Notes: a model not told the origin generated them from the sequence alone. 64,000 nucleotides of DNA from Ostreococcus lucimarinus CCE9901 (GCF_000092065.1 NC_009370.1:1-64000), one strand, 5' to 3'; positions 47,400-57,246 are shown, counted from the first letter of the stretch. Made by a program: numbers and translations.

Positions 47400-50111
47400 A
47401 TGGTGGAAAAGGCGGGCGCGCGAAACGGCGTCCGCGTCAGCGCCGATGATCGAATGATGCGTCGCGACGCGACGACGCGACGCGGCGACTCGGCGCGCGC
47501 GATGGCGACGGACGCGCGCGCGAGGGCGACGCGCGCGGTGTATCTGCGCGAAACGGTGATCTCGAAGCTGCGATTGGCGCGGACGCTGAGCGATACCGCG
47601 GTGTATAAATCGTACGCGCGGCGGTCGGCATTGGCGATGAAGTACACGCTGACGATTTATGAGCAGCGGAAGATGCTGTTCTTGGCGGTGGCGCACGCGA
47701 TGGCGACGATGGTGGTGTGGTCGCACTTTTTCTTGGTCAAGTATCGCGCGACGGCGAAGGTGCCGCGCGGGGCGAATTTGTATTGGTGGAAGCGACTGAC
47801 GCCGCCGTTTGAGTTCGGGGCGATGCACGCGATTTTGTTTCAGATGGCGCTGCTGCCGCTGACGATGGCGCGACAGAGCGTGGCGGCGCTGTCGACGACG
47901 TCTTTCGGAAGGAAGTTTGTCCCGCTGCACAAAGTCGTGGCGATGCACATTCACCTCGGGTACGTCATGGTTTCTTTCGTGTTCGCGTCGACTATTTTGT
48001 TCTTCGTGTTCTTCGGACAAGGTTGCGCGCAGCAAAAGTCGGGTAAAGAGCCGACGCCGGGCGGGCAGCACACGTTTTGTCACAAGATGACGAGCGAAAT
48101 CATGGCCACCGGGTTGGCGATTATGGGATGCTTGCTGCTCGTCGCGGTGACGTCGTACGCGAGAAATCGAATCAAGTACGAGATCTTTTACTACGTTCAC
48201 CACTTCGTATTCATCATGTTTGCGCTCGCAATCGCGCACACGCTGGATGATAAGGCCCGACGCGGACAGGTGCGCTCGCAAAACTTTAAGTGGTTCTCCG
48301 CATCGCTCGTATGGTACTTGACGGACCGATTGCAAGCGTCGTTCAACATACGAGATTGTGACGTCGTGGAGTGCGTCGCGCTCGGTGACGACGAGCCGGA
48401 GTCACGTAAAGTGGTGCACTTGCGCATTGTGCGCCCGGAGACGTTCATTTTTCGTCCAGGTCAATATGTCTTTATCAACGATCGCAACATCGATTACACG
48501 TGGCATCCGTACTCGATTGCGTCGTCACCGCACGAGGATACGATTGACTTTTACATCGAAGTCATGTCGACGAGCAGAGTCGATGGCGCAAATAGCTGGA
48601 CGAATAAGCTCTGGCGCGACGCCCGGGATGGGTTTGTATCCAAAATGCGCATTAATGGACCGTATGGCACCGGATTTAACGACATCGACGACAAGACGGA
48701 AATCGTGGCCATCGGCGCCGGGACGGGCATCGTTCCGATGCTTTCCTTGGCGAAAGCCAAGGTGAACGAGTTCGTACGAATGAATGCTCAAGCGCGGTTG
48801 TCTGACTTGGCCGCCAGAGACGCCAAAAATCGCAAGTTCGCGGACAATTATTTCAAAGAGTCTTACACGCTGAAGGACTTCGTCTATAAACAGCTCGGCC
48901 TCGCGAAGAAGGAATCGAAGGCCAGCGAAATGTGGGCGAGTCGAAGCGTTCAAGACATATTTTTGCATAAGCAGTGCGCTTGGCGCGAAGCGAAGTTGCG
49001 AGAAGAAGGTGATAACGCCACGAAACGTCATTACGAGAGACTTCTCACGAAGAATGTCTTGCACGAAGTCGTGGACCTCACGCAAATCGGGTTCCCGCTG
49101 CTCGACTTAACCTCCATCGCGTTACTCCTTTCTTTCTCGAAAAACTTTGCAATCGCCACGCAAGCCATGCGAGAAGTCCCACTGTGGGCTTTCTTCGTAT
49201 GCCACTGCTATTTCTTCGTTCACTGGGTGTTCACCAGAATGAACGCCCCTATTTGGTGGATAGATCTCATCTTCAACGCCACGTCAACCGTGGCGTTCAC
49301 CGCCTGGTACAACTTGATTCGTGAAGATCGTAAGGAATGGAATGTCTACATGATTTGGGCGTTCGCCGCACTCTCGGTGTACCGAATCGCTCGAATCTCC
49401 AGTGACGTTCTCTTAACAGGCACTCCTGGCTCGCGCGCCGTCAACGCGTATCTCGAAAAAACGGGCGACGCGACGAGCGTGACTGAAAAGTTCACGCTCA
49501 TCTTCATGACGCCGCAGGTTGACTTCTGCCAAATCCTCTGGCGTGACTTGGACTCTCTTCATCAATCGATTACAAAGAATTATGGCGAGCAAGCTTCGCG
49601 TGTTTTCGACATTCAAGTCTATTGCACGTCGAGAGACTCGGCGGAAAACGAAGAATTGAAGAAGCGCGTCAAGGGCACTTCGCTCGGCGCCGCCGGCGCG
49701 CTTCATATGGAGCGCCCTGACTTGGACGAGATCACGTCTCGCCCCGTTCTTCAACAAGTGCTAAAGGATCAATTTACCGGAGAGGACAGACCATCGTTCA
49801 CGGCCAGCCTCGTCGCCTTTTGCGGCAGCACGCAGCTCGGTTCAAAAATTGCGCTCGCCGTCGTTCGCTCGAGAGCTCGCGTGAAAGCCTTCACCGAAAA
49901 TCACTCCATCGAGTTTCTTCAAGAAAACTACGGCCAAGCGACGCCCGCGAAAGATCGCGGTCGCGCCTCTTTCAAACAGGTCAGAGTCGAGCCTGCACCA
50001 ACTGTATCCGGCGTCGTCGGCAACATCGTAAACGTCGGCCGCGCCGCGGCCAACGTCGCCGCCGTCGCGCTCAAGACCGTCGGACCGAAGACGACGAAAA
50101 CGTCCAATTGA
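47400..50111 (+). CDS. NADPH oxidase/ferric-reductase-like flavocytochrome with a split NADPH domain
   Basis: A 903-residue intronless protein. The N-terminal ferric-reductase-type membrane domain has candidate haem-binding His residues in PLHKVVAMHIHLGYVMV and YYVHHFVFIMFALAIAH. The FAD domain follows (FIFRPGQYVFIND, WHPYSIASSPHED). The NADPH pyrophosphate site GAGTGIVPML is at about residue 438. A charged stretch then leads into three or four more membrane helices at about 560-680 (VPLWAFFVCHCYFFVHWVF, WIDLIFNATSTVAFTAWY). The second NADPH half comes after these (KFTLIFMTPQVDF, VYCTSRDS, VAFCGSTQLGSKIA at about 807). There are no EF hands. It moves electrons from NADPH across a membrane, to oxygen or Fe(III); which one is unclear. 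Confidence 0.82.
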   Translation: MVEKAGARNGVRVSADDRMMRRDATTRRGDSARAMATDARARATRAVYLRETVISKLRLARTLSDTAVYKSYARRSALAMKYTLTIYEQRKMLFLAVAHAMATMVVWSHFFLVKYRATAKVPRGANLYWWKRLTPPFEFGAMHAILFQMALLPLTMARQSVAALSTTSFGRKFVPLHKVVAMHIHLGYVMVSFVFASTILFFVFFGQGCAQQKSGKEPTPGGQHTFCHKMTSEIMATGLAIMGCLLLVAVTSYARNRIKYEIFYYVHHFVFIMFALAIAHTLDDKARRGQVRSQNFKWFSASLVWYLTDRLQASFNIRDCDVVECVALGDDEPESRKVVHLRIVRPETFIFRPGQYVFINDRNIDYTWHPYSIASSPHEDTIDFYIEVMSTSRVDGANSWTNKLWRDARDGFVSKMRINGPYGTGFNDIDDKTEIVAIGAGTGIVPMLSLAKAKVNEFVRMNAQARLSDLAARDAKNRKFADNYFKESYTLKDFVYKQLGLAKKESKASEMWASRSVQDIFLHKQCAWREAKLREEGDNATKRHYERLLTKNVLHEVVDLTQIGFPLLDLTSIALLLSFSKNFAIATQAMREVPLWAFFVCHCYFFVHWVFTRMNAPIWWIDLIFNATSTVAFTAWYNLIREDRKEWNVYMIWAFAALSVYRIARISSDVLLTGTPGSRAVNAYLEKTGDATSVTEKFTLIFMTPQVDFCQILWRDLDSLHQSITKNYGEQASRVFDIQVYCTSRDSAENEELKKRVKGTSLGAAGALHMERPDLDEITSRPVLQQVLKDQFTGEDRPSFTASLVAFCGSTQLGSKIALAVVRSRARVKAFTENHSIEFLQENYGQATPAKDRGRASFKQVRVEPAPTVSGVVGNIVNVGRAAANVAAVALKTVGPKTTKTSN

Positions 50112-50189
50112 ACGGCCACCGCGCCGTGATCCCAAACGTCATTGTAAATTAATCATCTTGTAATTTTGCCATCTGCCCGCGCCCGCCCG

Positions 50190-50254
50190 CCGCTCTTCGC
50201 TCGACGCTCGACGCTCTTCGCCGCTCTTCGCTCTTCGCTCTTCGCGCCGCGAGT
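50190..50254. repeat. CTCTTCG-rich simple repeat
   Basis: Irregular copies of CGCTCTTCG and CTCGACG fill this part of the 297-bp gap between the NOX-like gene and the next start. It probably belongs to the promoter or 5' untranslated region of the coiled-coil gene. I see nothing else in the gap. Confidence 0.7.
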
Positions 50255-50408
50255 CGAGTCACCGACGTTCCGCGACGCGCGACGTCAAAACGCTCGATCG
50301 CATCGAAGCGCTCGATCGTCGCGAGGGCGTCGCGACGCGCGCGCGGCGTCGCATCGCGCCGACGCGAAATCCAACGGAATCCAACGGTGCGCGCTTAAAT
50401 CTCGTCGC

Positions 50409-51275
50409 ATGGCGCCCGCGGACGCGATGGACGCCGACGCGCTCGCGCGCGAGTTGCGCGAAGAAAACGCATCGCTCAGGCGCGAGATCGAAGCGCTGCG
50501 GGAGCGTTCGGCGACGCGCGAGATTGAATTCAGGCAAGAGCTGCGCGCGTTGGCGGCGCAGTGCGCGAGCCTCGCGGCGGCGGCGGCGGTGACGAGCGCG
50601 AGCGCTGCGGCGACGACGGAAGCGACGCAAACGGAAGCGACGGTGAGCGCGGACGCGCACGGGGGTGAATGGCGCGTCGGAGGAGGGCACGGGGTCGGCG
50701 GGCGGCCGCGGCGAAGCGCGCGCGCGCCGCCGACGGCGTGGGAGGTGCCGAACGCGTGGCCGATGGGGGCCGAGAACGCGGATCGGGCGTCGGCGAGGTC
50801 CGGAGAGGTGAGCGATCGCGTTCGAGACGCGGTCGAGGAAGAGGCGAGGCGGCGCGGGCGAGGACGCCGCGGCGTCGACGCCGACGCGTTCGTCGGCGAC
50901 TTGAGTTCGTTCTTCTTCAAAACGGCCAAGCACGAAGCGCCGGTGTGGGAGTCGAAGAAAAGCACGAAAAGTAACGATATCGACGCGACGTCGATATTGC
51001 GAAGCGCGCGCGACGGTGCGAGCGAGGACGACGTCGACGCGGACGCCTTCGGCGCGTCTTCGCGTCCCGCCCGCGAAACCGACCCGTTCGACCGGAGCCG
51101 CGGACGTCCCGCGTCGTCCCTCGACGTCGAAGACGAGCGCGAGGCCGATCTCACCGATAGTTTACGCGACGACGACGACCTCGTCGACGCCCTGCTCCGC
51201 GGCGGCCGCGACGGCGAGCGCGCCGCCGAGACCCTCGCGTCTCGGCTTCGCGCCGTCGGCTTCGCCGATTCCTAG
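50409..51275 (+). CDS. Coiled-coil protein of unknown function
   Basis: A 288-residue protein from the ATG at 50409 (MAPADAMDADALARELREEN); the frame opens earlier but only with arginine-rich sequence. Residues ~10-60 form a short coiled coil (LRREIEALRERSATREIEFR). An Ala/Thr-rich stretch and a disordered, acidic middle follow. Short conserved-looking patches include FVGDLSSFFFKTAKHEAPVW and a C-terminal helix (LLRGGRDGERAAETLASRL). There is no signal peptide or membrane helix, and I recognise no family. Confidence 0.55.
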   Translation: MAPADAMDADALARELREENASLRREIEALRERSATREIEFRQELRALAAQCASLAAAAAVTSASAAATTEATQTEATVSADAHGGEWRVGGGHGVGGRPRRSARAPPTAWEVPNAWPMGAENADRASARSGEVSDRVRDAVEEEARRRGRGRRGVDADAFVGDLSSFFFKTAKHEAPVWESKKSTKSNDIDATSILRSARDGASEDDVDADAFGASSRPARETDPFDRSRGRPASSLDVEDEREADLTDSLRDDDDLVDALLRGGRDGERAAETLASRLRAVGFADS

Positions 51276-51591
51276 TCCACCGGCTTCGCGCGCGTCTTCG
51301 CGTCCATCTTTTAGCGATCACTCGCGCCGCGTCGACGCCGTTCGATCGAACGCGAGACCTCCGCGGCGACGCGCGTCGCGTCTCTCCCCCGCGCGAGCGT
51401 CTTTTTTCGCGACCGTTCGGTAAAAATCACACCTCACACCCTGTTTGCACTGTTTGCCCATACGCATCGCGAAACGAACACTAAGCGTCGAAACGCCATT
51501 GATCGGCGTCCCTTGACGCGTCGCGGCGCGGCGCGTCTCGGCGCGCGTCGCGGCGCGACGACCGGTGCGCGCGCCCTGGACGACGCGGTCG
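51276..51591. other. Intergenic stretch without a gene
   Basis: A 316-bp gap between a stop codon and the next same-strand ATG. The middle (about 51420-51500) is less G+C-rich than its surroundings and may hold the promoter of the GATA gene, but I see no defined element. The open frame that enters from the right starts with GTG at 51565 and is not needed for the gene. Confidence 0.6.
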
Positions 51592-52749
51592 ATGCGCGCG
51601 GAACCGCTCGACGCGACGGCGTCGAACGCGTCGGCGTCGTCGCCGCGGGAGACGAGGAAACGCGCGAGGGAGGCGATTTTCGCGCGCTTCGACGCGCTCG
51701 CCACCGCGCGCGGGGCGAAGCTGGCGAAGAGGCGAGGAAAAAGGAACTGCGTCGAGCTGGAGTTAGAGGCGTTGGGAGGCGTGAGCGACGAGACGCTCGC
51801 GAAGTTTGCGACGTACGGGGACAAAGTGCAGAAAATGATGCAAAAAGCGACGCCGCGAGGGGCGACGCCCGGGCTCGCGCCGATTCGGTACGCGGCGCGA
51901 GGGACGCTTTTTAACGAGCCGTATCGCGTGTCGGTGGACGAGCAAGGCGTGCATCGCGTGGTTTGGGGGAAGGAAGGCGAGTCGCGCAGGGTCGTGCGGT
52001 CGAAAGATGGGGCGCGTACCCCGCAAGAGGCGGTGGAATGCGTGCACGTCGAAATTCTGAGGCGAATGAATGAAAACATTGCCTCAGTCAGCGACGAATC
52101 GCATGATGGTACATTCGAAGCCCGCATATGCAGAAATTGTCTATGCGACTGCTCGAAGACGCCACTGATGCGTCGTGGTCCCGATGGGATCGGTACGCTT
52201 TGCAACGCTTGTGGGCTGTGGTGGAGTCGACATCAAACGATGCGCGAGTATCCGTCGGTGGTGCCAGAAGAAACGCCGCACAAGGCGATATTTATCCGAA
52301 ATCCAGTCAAAAGCCGAAGAGCACTGAAAACGTTAGACGTTTTTGGATACTATTCATCGAGCGTGCAAGCGACGCTCGCCAAGGCTTGCGCCGCCGTGCT
52401 CCAAGAAGAACGGCGTTCACTTCGGCTTCCGCGCGTCAAGTCGAAACCAGACGTACGATACGACTTCAAGCGAGCTATCCACGACGTGTTCGATCGGTGC
52501 GACTGTGTCTTCGCGGACTCCCCTTCTCATTCAGATGATTTAGGATGGGAACATTACCCCCCATCGATCACAGACTTCGCAGCTGAACAACTCGAAGAAC
52601 TCGAAGGAGTCAAACTCGAAGGAGTCAAACTCGAAGGAGTCAAACTCGAAGGAGTCGAACTCGAAGGAGTCGAACTCGAAGAACTCGAACTCGAAGAACT
52701 CGAAGCTTTCGCGTTCGGTTTCGAGCCCCCGCGGTTGGATCCAGTCTGA
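51592..52749 (+). CDS. GATA-type zinc finger protein with a C-terminal pentapeptide repeat
   Basis: A 385-residue protein from the first ATG at 51592. The GATA finger is at about 180-210: CRNCLCDC, TPLMRRGPDGIGTLCNACGL, with a Cys-x2-Cys, about 20 residues, Cys-x2-Cys pattern and a basic tail (WWSRHQTMREYP). An N-terminal region at about 105-150 (YRVSVDEQGVHRVVWGKEGE) could be a second domain. The C-terminus holds five copies of LEGVK/E followed by LEELE units, encoded by a 15-bp tandem repeat. It is probably a nuclear transcription regulator binding GATA-like sites; targets are unknown. Confidence 0.82.
   Translation: MRAEPLDATASNASASSPRETRKRAREAIFARFDALATARGAKLAKRRGKRNCVELELEALGGVSDETLAKFATYGDKVQKMMQKATPRGATPGLAPIRYAARGTLFNEPYRVSVDEQGVHRVVWGKEGESRRVVRSKDGARTPQEAVECVHVEILRRMNENIASVSDESHDGTFEARICRNCLCDCSKTPLMRRGPDGIGTLCNACGLWWSRHQTMREYPSVVPEETPHKAIFIRNPVKSRRALKTLDVFGYYSSSVQATLAKACAAVLQEERRSLRLPRVKSKPDVRYDFKRAIHDVFDRCDCVFADSPSHSDDLGWEHYPPSITDFAAEQLEELEGVKLEGVKLEGVKLEGVELEGVELEELELEELEAFAFGFEPPRLDPV
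52591..52704 (+). repeat. 15-bp coding tandem repeat (LEGVK/E)
   Basis: Five consecutive 15-bp units of the form CTCGAAGGAGTCAAA or CTCGAAGGAGTCGAA at 52600-52674, flanked by CTCGAAGAA units. The near-identity of the DNA, including third codon positions, shows recent expansion. It encodes an acidic, amphipathic Leu-rich tail of the GATA protein. Confidence 0.93.
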
Positions 52750-52988
52750 TAGACGTCGGCGTCTTGTATTGTGAAAAAGTTGAAAAGTTGGCCTAGCTTT
52801 TGTAACACCGGCGCGTTGGCAAGACGAACGCGCGGTGCGCCGCACTTCGCGCCGCTCGCGCGCGCTCGAGGTCGCGTCGCGCGTGCGCACGCGATCACTT
52901 CGACCGCTCGCGCGCCGCGGAGCCGGCGCGAAACGCTTCAGGGCGCGTTCGTCGAGTTCACCTCGACCGATCCAGTCTGTCCCGGTCG

Positions 52989-54557
52989 ATGGAAACTTTC
53001 GCGTCGCACGCCCCGCCCGCCGCGCACGAGGACGCGATCGCGAGATGCGAGATCTTAGAGCGTGAACTTCGAGCGTTACAAGCGGCGGAGCGGGCGTCGC
53101 GCGCGCGAGAGACGGCGCTGGCGTGCGAACTGGAGACGCGGCGGCGACGCGCTCGAGCGGGACGGCGAGCGACGGAGACGGATGACGACGATGAGAGCGA
53201 ATACGGCGGACGTCGCGCGATCGGTGCGTCAGCGAGCGTGCCGTTGAGAGAGTACGAGGGTCTACGCGAGCGGTGTGAGGCGGCGGAGGCGCGGGCGAGG
53301 CGGGCGACGGAGACGCTCGCGCAAGTCGCCGCCGAACGCGGGGAGATGCGAGAGAAAGCGGCGAGCGAAGCGGTTGAAAACGCGGTGAGAGAGGCCGAGG
53401 AGAAGTGGCGAGCAGAAATGGAAGAGTTGAGTCGAGCGGCGCGGGCTGACGCGAGGGCACTGAGTTCGTCGCGAAATAGAGCGGGCGAACTCGCGGCGGA
53501 GCTGCGCGAGGCGAAGGCGCTGCGAGACGAGTGGCAGAAGCGAGCAGAGGCGGCAATGGAAACGAGCGAAGCGACGTCTGATGCGCTTGAGCGCATGCGT
53601 AAGGCGATCATAGAGAGTGAGAATATGGGTTTAAGCGAGCGAAGTGTCAAAGACGCGGAGAGGATTCAAAAATTGGTCAAGCAGTTGGCGACGACGCAAG
53701 AGCAGCTCGCGATTGCGCAAAGGGAGGTCCACAAACGCGATTCAGCGCGGGATAGGCTCGTGTTCGATGCTCAAAAAGCGCAAGAACGCGTCAAGGAGAT
53801 TTCGTCGCGTTTGGCCGAGGTGCAAGCGGAACGCGAACACGCGAAGGAAACCGTTTCTGTCGAACGCGCTGAGAAGGAACGCCTGAACGGTGAGGTGGTA
53901 TATTTAAGAGGCGAGTTGGACCGAATTCGCTCGGAAAACGAAAATGAAATGAGCGATTTCACAGATTGGCGCACGCAGACGGAAAAAACGTACAATCGTG
54001 AGCTCAATCAGGCGCGCAAAGACGCGGCGCGCCACGCGATGACTGTACGTAAACTTCAGCAAAAATTGGCGCAAGGCAAGGACGCGAGCGACGCCCGTAA
54101 AATCGCGCAGTTGGAGCGCGAGTGCGCCACCGTTCGTGAGACAGTGCGTGAGTTGGTCACCGAGCGCGACGCGTTGGCGCGACGCGTCCAGGATTTGACA
54201 TCATTCCGAAGCGACGCTCGGCATCAAAAGGGCTCTGCGAACGCGCGTCGAGCCGTCGTCGCGCACGACGACGACGAGGTCGACGACAATATCGACCCAG
54301 GCGCGTTTGGCGTCGACGACGACTTAGATATCTCCGGCGAAGACGACGAAGACGACGACATCTTCAACGAGGCGACCGAAAATCTCTTCAAAGAAACCGT
54401 CGACGATTTCTTCGAAGACGACGACGCCGAAGACGCCCGCCTCGAAGCCGCGCACGCGCACGCGCACGCCCTCGCCAAGCGCCTACAGTCCATAGAATCC
54501 CGCGCCGTGGCATTCCTAGGCGCCCGCGACGATTTCTTCGAAGACGACGATTTGTAA
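52989..54557 (+). CDS. Long coiled-coil protein with acidic C-terminus
   Basis: A 522-residue protein that is almost entirely coiled coil from residue ~15 to 400, rich in Glu, Arg, Ala and Lys (RCEILERELRALQAAERASR, QKLVKQLATTQEQLAIAQRE, KERLNGEVVYLRGELDRIRS). The last ~100 residues are very acidic, with repeated FFEDDD-like patches (TVDDFFEDDDAEDARL, ARDDFFEDDDL at the end). There is no motor, kinase or membrane segment. It may be a scaffold or a cytoskeletal or vesicle tether, but no family is recognisable. Confidence 0.7.
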   Translation: METFASHAPPAAHEDAIARCEILERELRALQAAERASRARETALACELETRRRRARAGRRATETDDDDESEYGGRRAIGASASVPLREYEGLRERCEAAEARARRATETLAQVAAERGEMREKAASEAVENAVREAEEKWRAEMEELSRAARADARALSSSRNRAGELAAELREAKALRDEWQKRAEAAMETSEATSDALERMRKAIIESENMGLSERSVKDAERIQKLVKQLATTQEQLAIAQREVHKRDSARDRLVFDAQKAQERVKEISSRLAEVQAEREHAKETVSVERAEKERLNGEVVYLRGELDRIRSENENEMSDFTDWRTQTEKTYNRELNQARKDAARHAMTVRKLQQKLAQGKDASDARKIAQLERECATVRETVRELVTERDALARRVQDLTSFRSDARHQKGSANARRAVVAHDDDEVDDNIDPGAFGVDDDLDISGEDDEDDDIFNEATENLFKETVDDFFEDDDAEDARLEAAHAHAHALAKRLQSIESRAVAFLGARDDFFEDDDL

Positions 54558-54625
54558 CCTCGCCGCGCTTCCACATCCAAACCGCGGCGCTCGCGCCGGC
54601 CGCACTCGTCGCCTCCCCGAAACCC

Positions 54626-55624
54626 ATGGGTCGCAAGAAATCCTCCTCCGTCGCCGCCGACGCCTCCAGGGACGTCCCCGCGCACTTAGTCACGACCGAG
54701 ATCGACGTCACGGCGCTCACGTACGAAGAAATCCAAGCGCGACATCGCGAGCAGCTCGAAGAAATCGAATCGCTCGTGACGAAACTTTACGGCGCGACGC
54801 CGGGGAAGAAAGACAAGGAAAAGGCCATGCGCGCCGTCGGTGTGGTGAGCGATAGACATTATCAAGAGATGATGGCGTGGGAAGACGCGAACGAGGCGTC
54901 GGAGGCGAACGAGACGAGCGATGGGGAAGCGGACGCGAACGCGGCGGCGGCGGCGCTGCGCGACCAGGCGACGCTGACGAACGACGACGACGATGACGAG
55001 AAGGAGGCGAAGGAAAGCGATGAAAGCGAGAAGCAAAAGAAGCCGTCCAAGGCGATGGCGCGCAAAGCGAAGCGTGCGGCGGAGGAAGCGGCGAGAGAGG
55101 CGAGGATCGCGGCGGAAAAGGCGGCGCTGGGACCGAGCGCTCAGGCGATGGAGAGCGAAGTCTTGAGGTCGAGATTAGCCCCGCTCGGGTTGCGCGTGAA
55201 AGAAATACGCGCTGATGGCCACTGCTTGTATCGCTCGATCGATGATCAGCTGGTCAAGGTGACGGGGTCGGGGCACGAGGGCGGATACGAGGGGTTGCGC
55301 GCGACGTGCGCGGCGACGATGAGAGACGACGAGGATTCGTTTCGACCATTCATCGGCGATTGCGCCGAACAAACGCCCGAGGCGGACGAACGGTGGCGAG
55401 CGTACGTGCGCGAAGTCGAGAGTACGGCGACTTGGGGAGGTCAGTTGGAGATCATGGCGCTTTCGAAAGCGTTGCGGCGGCGGATCCAGGTGTTTAGCGC
55501 GACGATGCCCGTCGTAGTCATGGGCGAAGACTTTGACGAGGACGGCGCGCTGCGCGTGGCGTACCATCGGCACGCGTTCGGTTTGGGCGAGCACTACAAT
55601 AGCGTGGAAGACGACAAGAAATAA
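54626..55624 (+). CDS. OTU-domain deubiquitinase, OTUD6-type
   Basis: A 332-residue cysteine protease. The N-terminal helical region (YEEIQARHREQLEEIESLVT, GATPGKKDKEKAMRAV) is the OTUD6/OTUD6B-specific extension, followed by acidic and basic low-complexity stretches. The OTU domain starts at about 185: LGLRVKEIRADGHCLYRSID with the catalytic Asp and Cys (DGHC), then WGGQLEIMALSKALRRRIQV, and the catalytic His in YHRHAFGLGEHYNSV at the end. OTUD6-type enzymes remove ubiquitin, including from ribosome-associated substrates. All catalytic residues are present. It is convergent with the chromate-type transporter. Confidence 0.93.
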   Translation: MGRKKSSSVAADASRDVPAHLVTTEIDVTALTYEEIQARHREQLEEIESLVTKLYGATPGKKDKEKAMRAVGVVSDRHYQEMMAWEDANEASEANETSDGEADANAAAAALRDQATLTNDDDDDEKEAKESDESEKQKKPSKAMARKAKRAAEEAAREARIAAEKAALGPSAQAMESEVLRSRLAPLGLRVKEIRADGHCLYRSIDDQLVKVTGSGHEGGYEGLRATCAATMRDDEDSFRPFIGDCAEQTPEADERWRAYVREVESTATWGGQLEIMALSKALRRRIQVFSATMPVVVMGEDFDEDGALRVAYHRHAFGLGEHYNSVEDDKK

Positions 55625-55669
55625 TGTGATATTGCAAGAAAGAATATGCTAGAGATGGAAAGGAAAGAC

Positions 55670-57100
55670 TCAGTTCATGCCCGTCCCGTGCGCGATCAGC
55701 CCTAGGAGTCCGCCGAGGACGACGACCAACGGGGCCTGGATCAGCGTCCACGTTCCCCTTGGCAACTTGACGACGTGCACGCAAAACGTGCAAATCATTC
55801 CGATGCACACGGTAGCGTTCGGAAACGGACTCAGAGATTTGACCTTGAACGCGATGTTGAACGCGGCGGCGACGACGAGTCCGACGGCTGACGCATTCAG
55901 TCCGGGCAGAGCGCGTCTGTAGACGCGCCATTTTCGAAATTTCCCCCAGAACGGAAGCACGGCGAAGATGAGAATCACGCCCGGACCGAACAACCCGAAC
56001 CACGCGCACATGATGCCGACGACGACGTTCACGCCCGCGCGTCGCGCGGCGACGGCGCCGAGGTACGCGCTGAGATTAAACAACGGCCCCGGCATGGCTT
56101 GCGCCATGGCTAAACCGGCGAAAAACTGTTCTTCGGTGACCCAAGACGTGAGCGACTCGCTTCTGACGCAACTCGTCGCGCCACTCGCGATCGAGCACGT
56201 CGTTTCGTACTGCACGACGTCGTTCAACAACAGCGGAAGCACGACTTGACCGCCGCCGAAGATGATCGAACCCGTGCGCCAAAACGCCTCGAACCAATGC
56301 AACTCCTTATTCGACGCGTAATCCGTCTTCGACACCGCGATCCCGAGCGCGACGAGCGCGACGATCCACCCCACGATCAAGCACCCCCCGACCGCGGGCG
56401 TGAGACCGAGATGCGCCACCTCCTCCGCGTCTTCGTCTCCGCTCGCGTCCTCCCTCGCGCCGCGCGTCTCGCCGTCCTCCTTTTTCGCCCACCTCTCCCG
56501 CGCGCGCGCCTCGCACGTCGTCGCGCATCCCCCGAACGCGATCAACGCCGGAAACAACCACGCCGTCTGACGATAACACGCCACCACCGCGCTCGTCGCG
56601 CACAAAACCTTCGTCGTCGCCGTCTTCGCCCGCGACCGCGTCAGCGACGCCGCCGCCGACGCGATCAACCCCGCGCCCGCCGCCGACAGCCCCCCCGCGA
56701 GCGCTCGAAGCGTTTGTCCTGGATTCACCAGCGTTTCCGCCGCGCCCGCGCCCGCGAGCGACATCAGCAGCAGTCCCGGATACTGAAACAGCGTCCCGCT
56801 CAGCGCGCCCCCCGCGACGCCGCCCCTCGCGATCCCGATCGCGAACGACATCTGCGTCGACGTCGGTCCCGGCAGGCACTGCCCGAGCGCCAGCAGCTCC
56901 GCGAACGTCCCGCTCGTCATCCACGGCCGCGGAGCGCGCTTCACGAAGGTTTCGTTGAAGAGCGCGACGTGCGCGGCGGGACCGCCGAACGCGGTCCAGC
57001 CGAGCAAAGCGAACGACGACGCGATCTCGCGACGCGGCGACGGCGCGACGTAAGACGCGCGCTCCTCGTCGCCGTCTCGCGCGATCTCGCGGTGCGCCAT
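55670..57100 (-). CDS. CHR-family chromate-type ion transporter
   Basis: A 476-residue membrane protein from the ATG at 57100; upstream sequence in the same frame is basic low complexity. It contains two copies of the CHR domain. The first has FALLGWTAFGGPAAHVALFN and LLALGQCLPGPTSTQMSFAI; the second has FWRTGSIIFGGGQVVLPLLL and FFAGLAMAQAMPGPLFNLSA. About ten helices are predicted, with an acidic loop in the middle. Family members move chromate or sulfate-like anions in bacteria, fungi and algae; the natural substrate here is unknown. It is divergent from the J-domain fusion gene, 146 bp apart. Confidence 0.92.
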   Translation of the reverse strand: MAHREIARDGDEERASYVAPSPRREIASSFALLGWTAFGGPAAHVALFNETFVKRAPRPWMTSGTFAELLALGQCLPGPTSTQMSFAIGIARGGVAGGALSGTLFQYPGLLLMSLAGAGAAETLVNPGQTLRALAGGLSAAGAGLIASAAASLTRSRAKTATTKVLCATSAVVACYRQTAWLFPALIAFGGCATTCEARARERWAKKEDGETRGAREDASGDEDAEEVAHLGLTPAVGGCLIVGWIVALVALGIAVSKTDYASNKELHWFEAFWRTGSIIFGGGQVVLPLLLNDVVQYETTCSIASGATSCVRSESLTSWVTEEQFFAGLAMAQAMPGPLFNLSAYLGAVAARRAGVNVVVGIMCAWFGLFGPGVILIFAVLPFWGKFRKWRVYRRALPGLNASAVGLVVAAAFNIAFKVKSLSPFPNATVCIGMICTFCVHVVKLPRGTWTLIQAPLVVVLGGLLGLIAHGTGMN

Positions 57101-57246
57101 CGCGCGCGCGCAGGTGCGCGACGCGCGACGCGCGGCGCGCGAGGGCGACGAGGACGCGGCGCGCGCATCGAGGGTGAAAAAAAAACGCTCGAGGAGACGA
57201 AAAAACGGCACACGACGACGCGCGAGCGACGCGCGAGCGACGCGCG

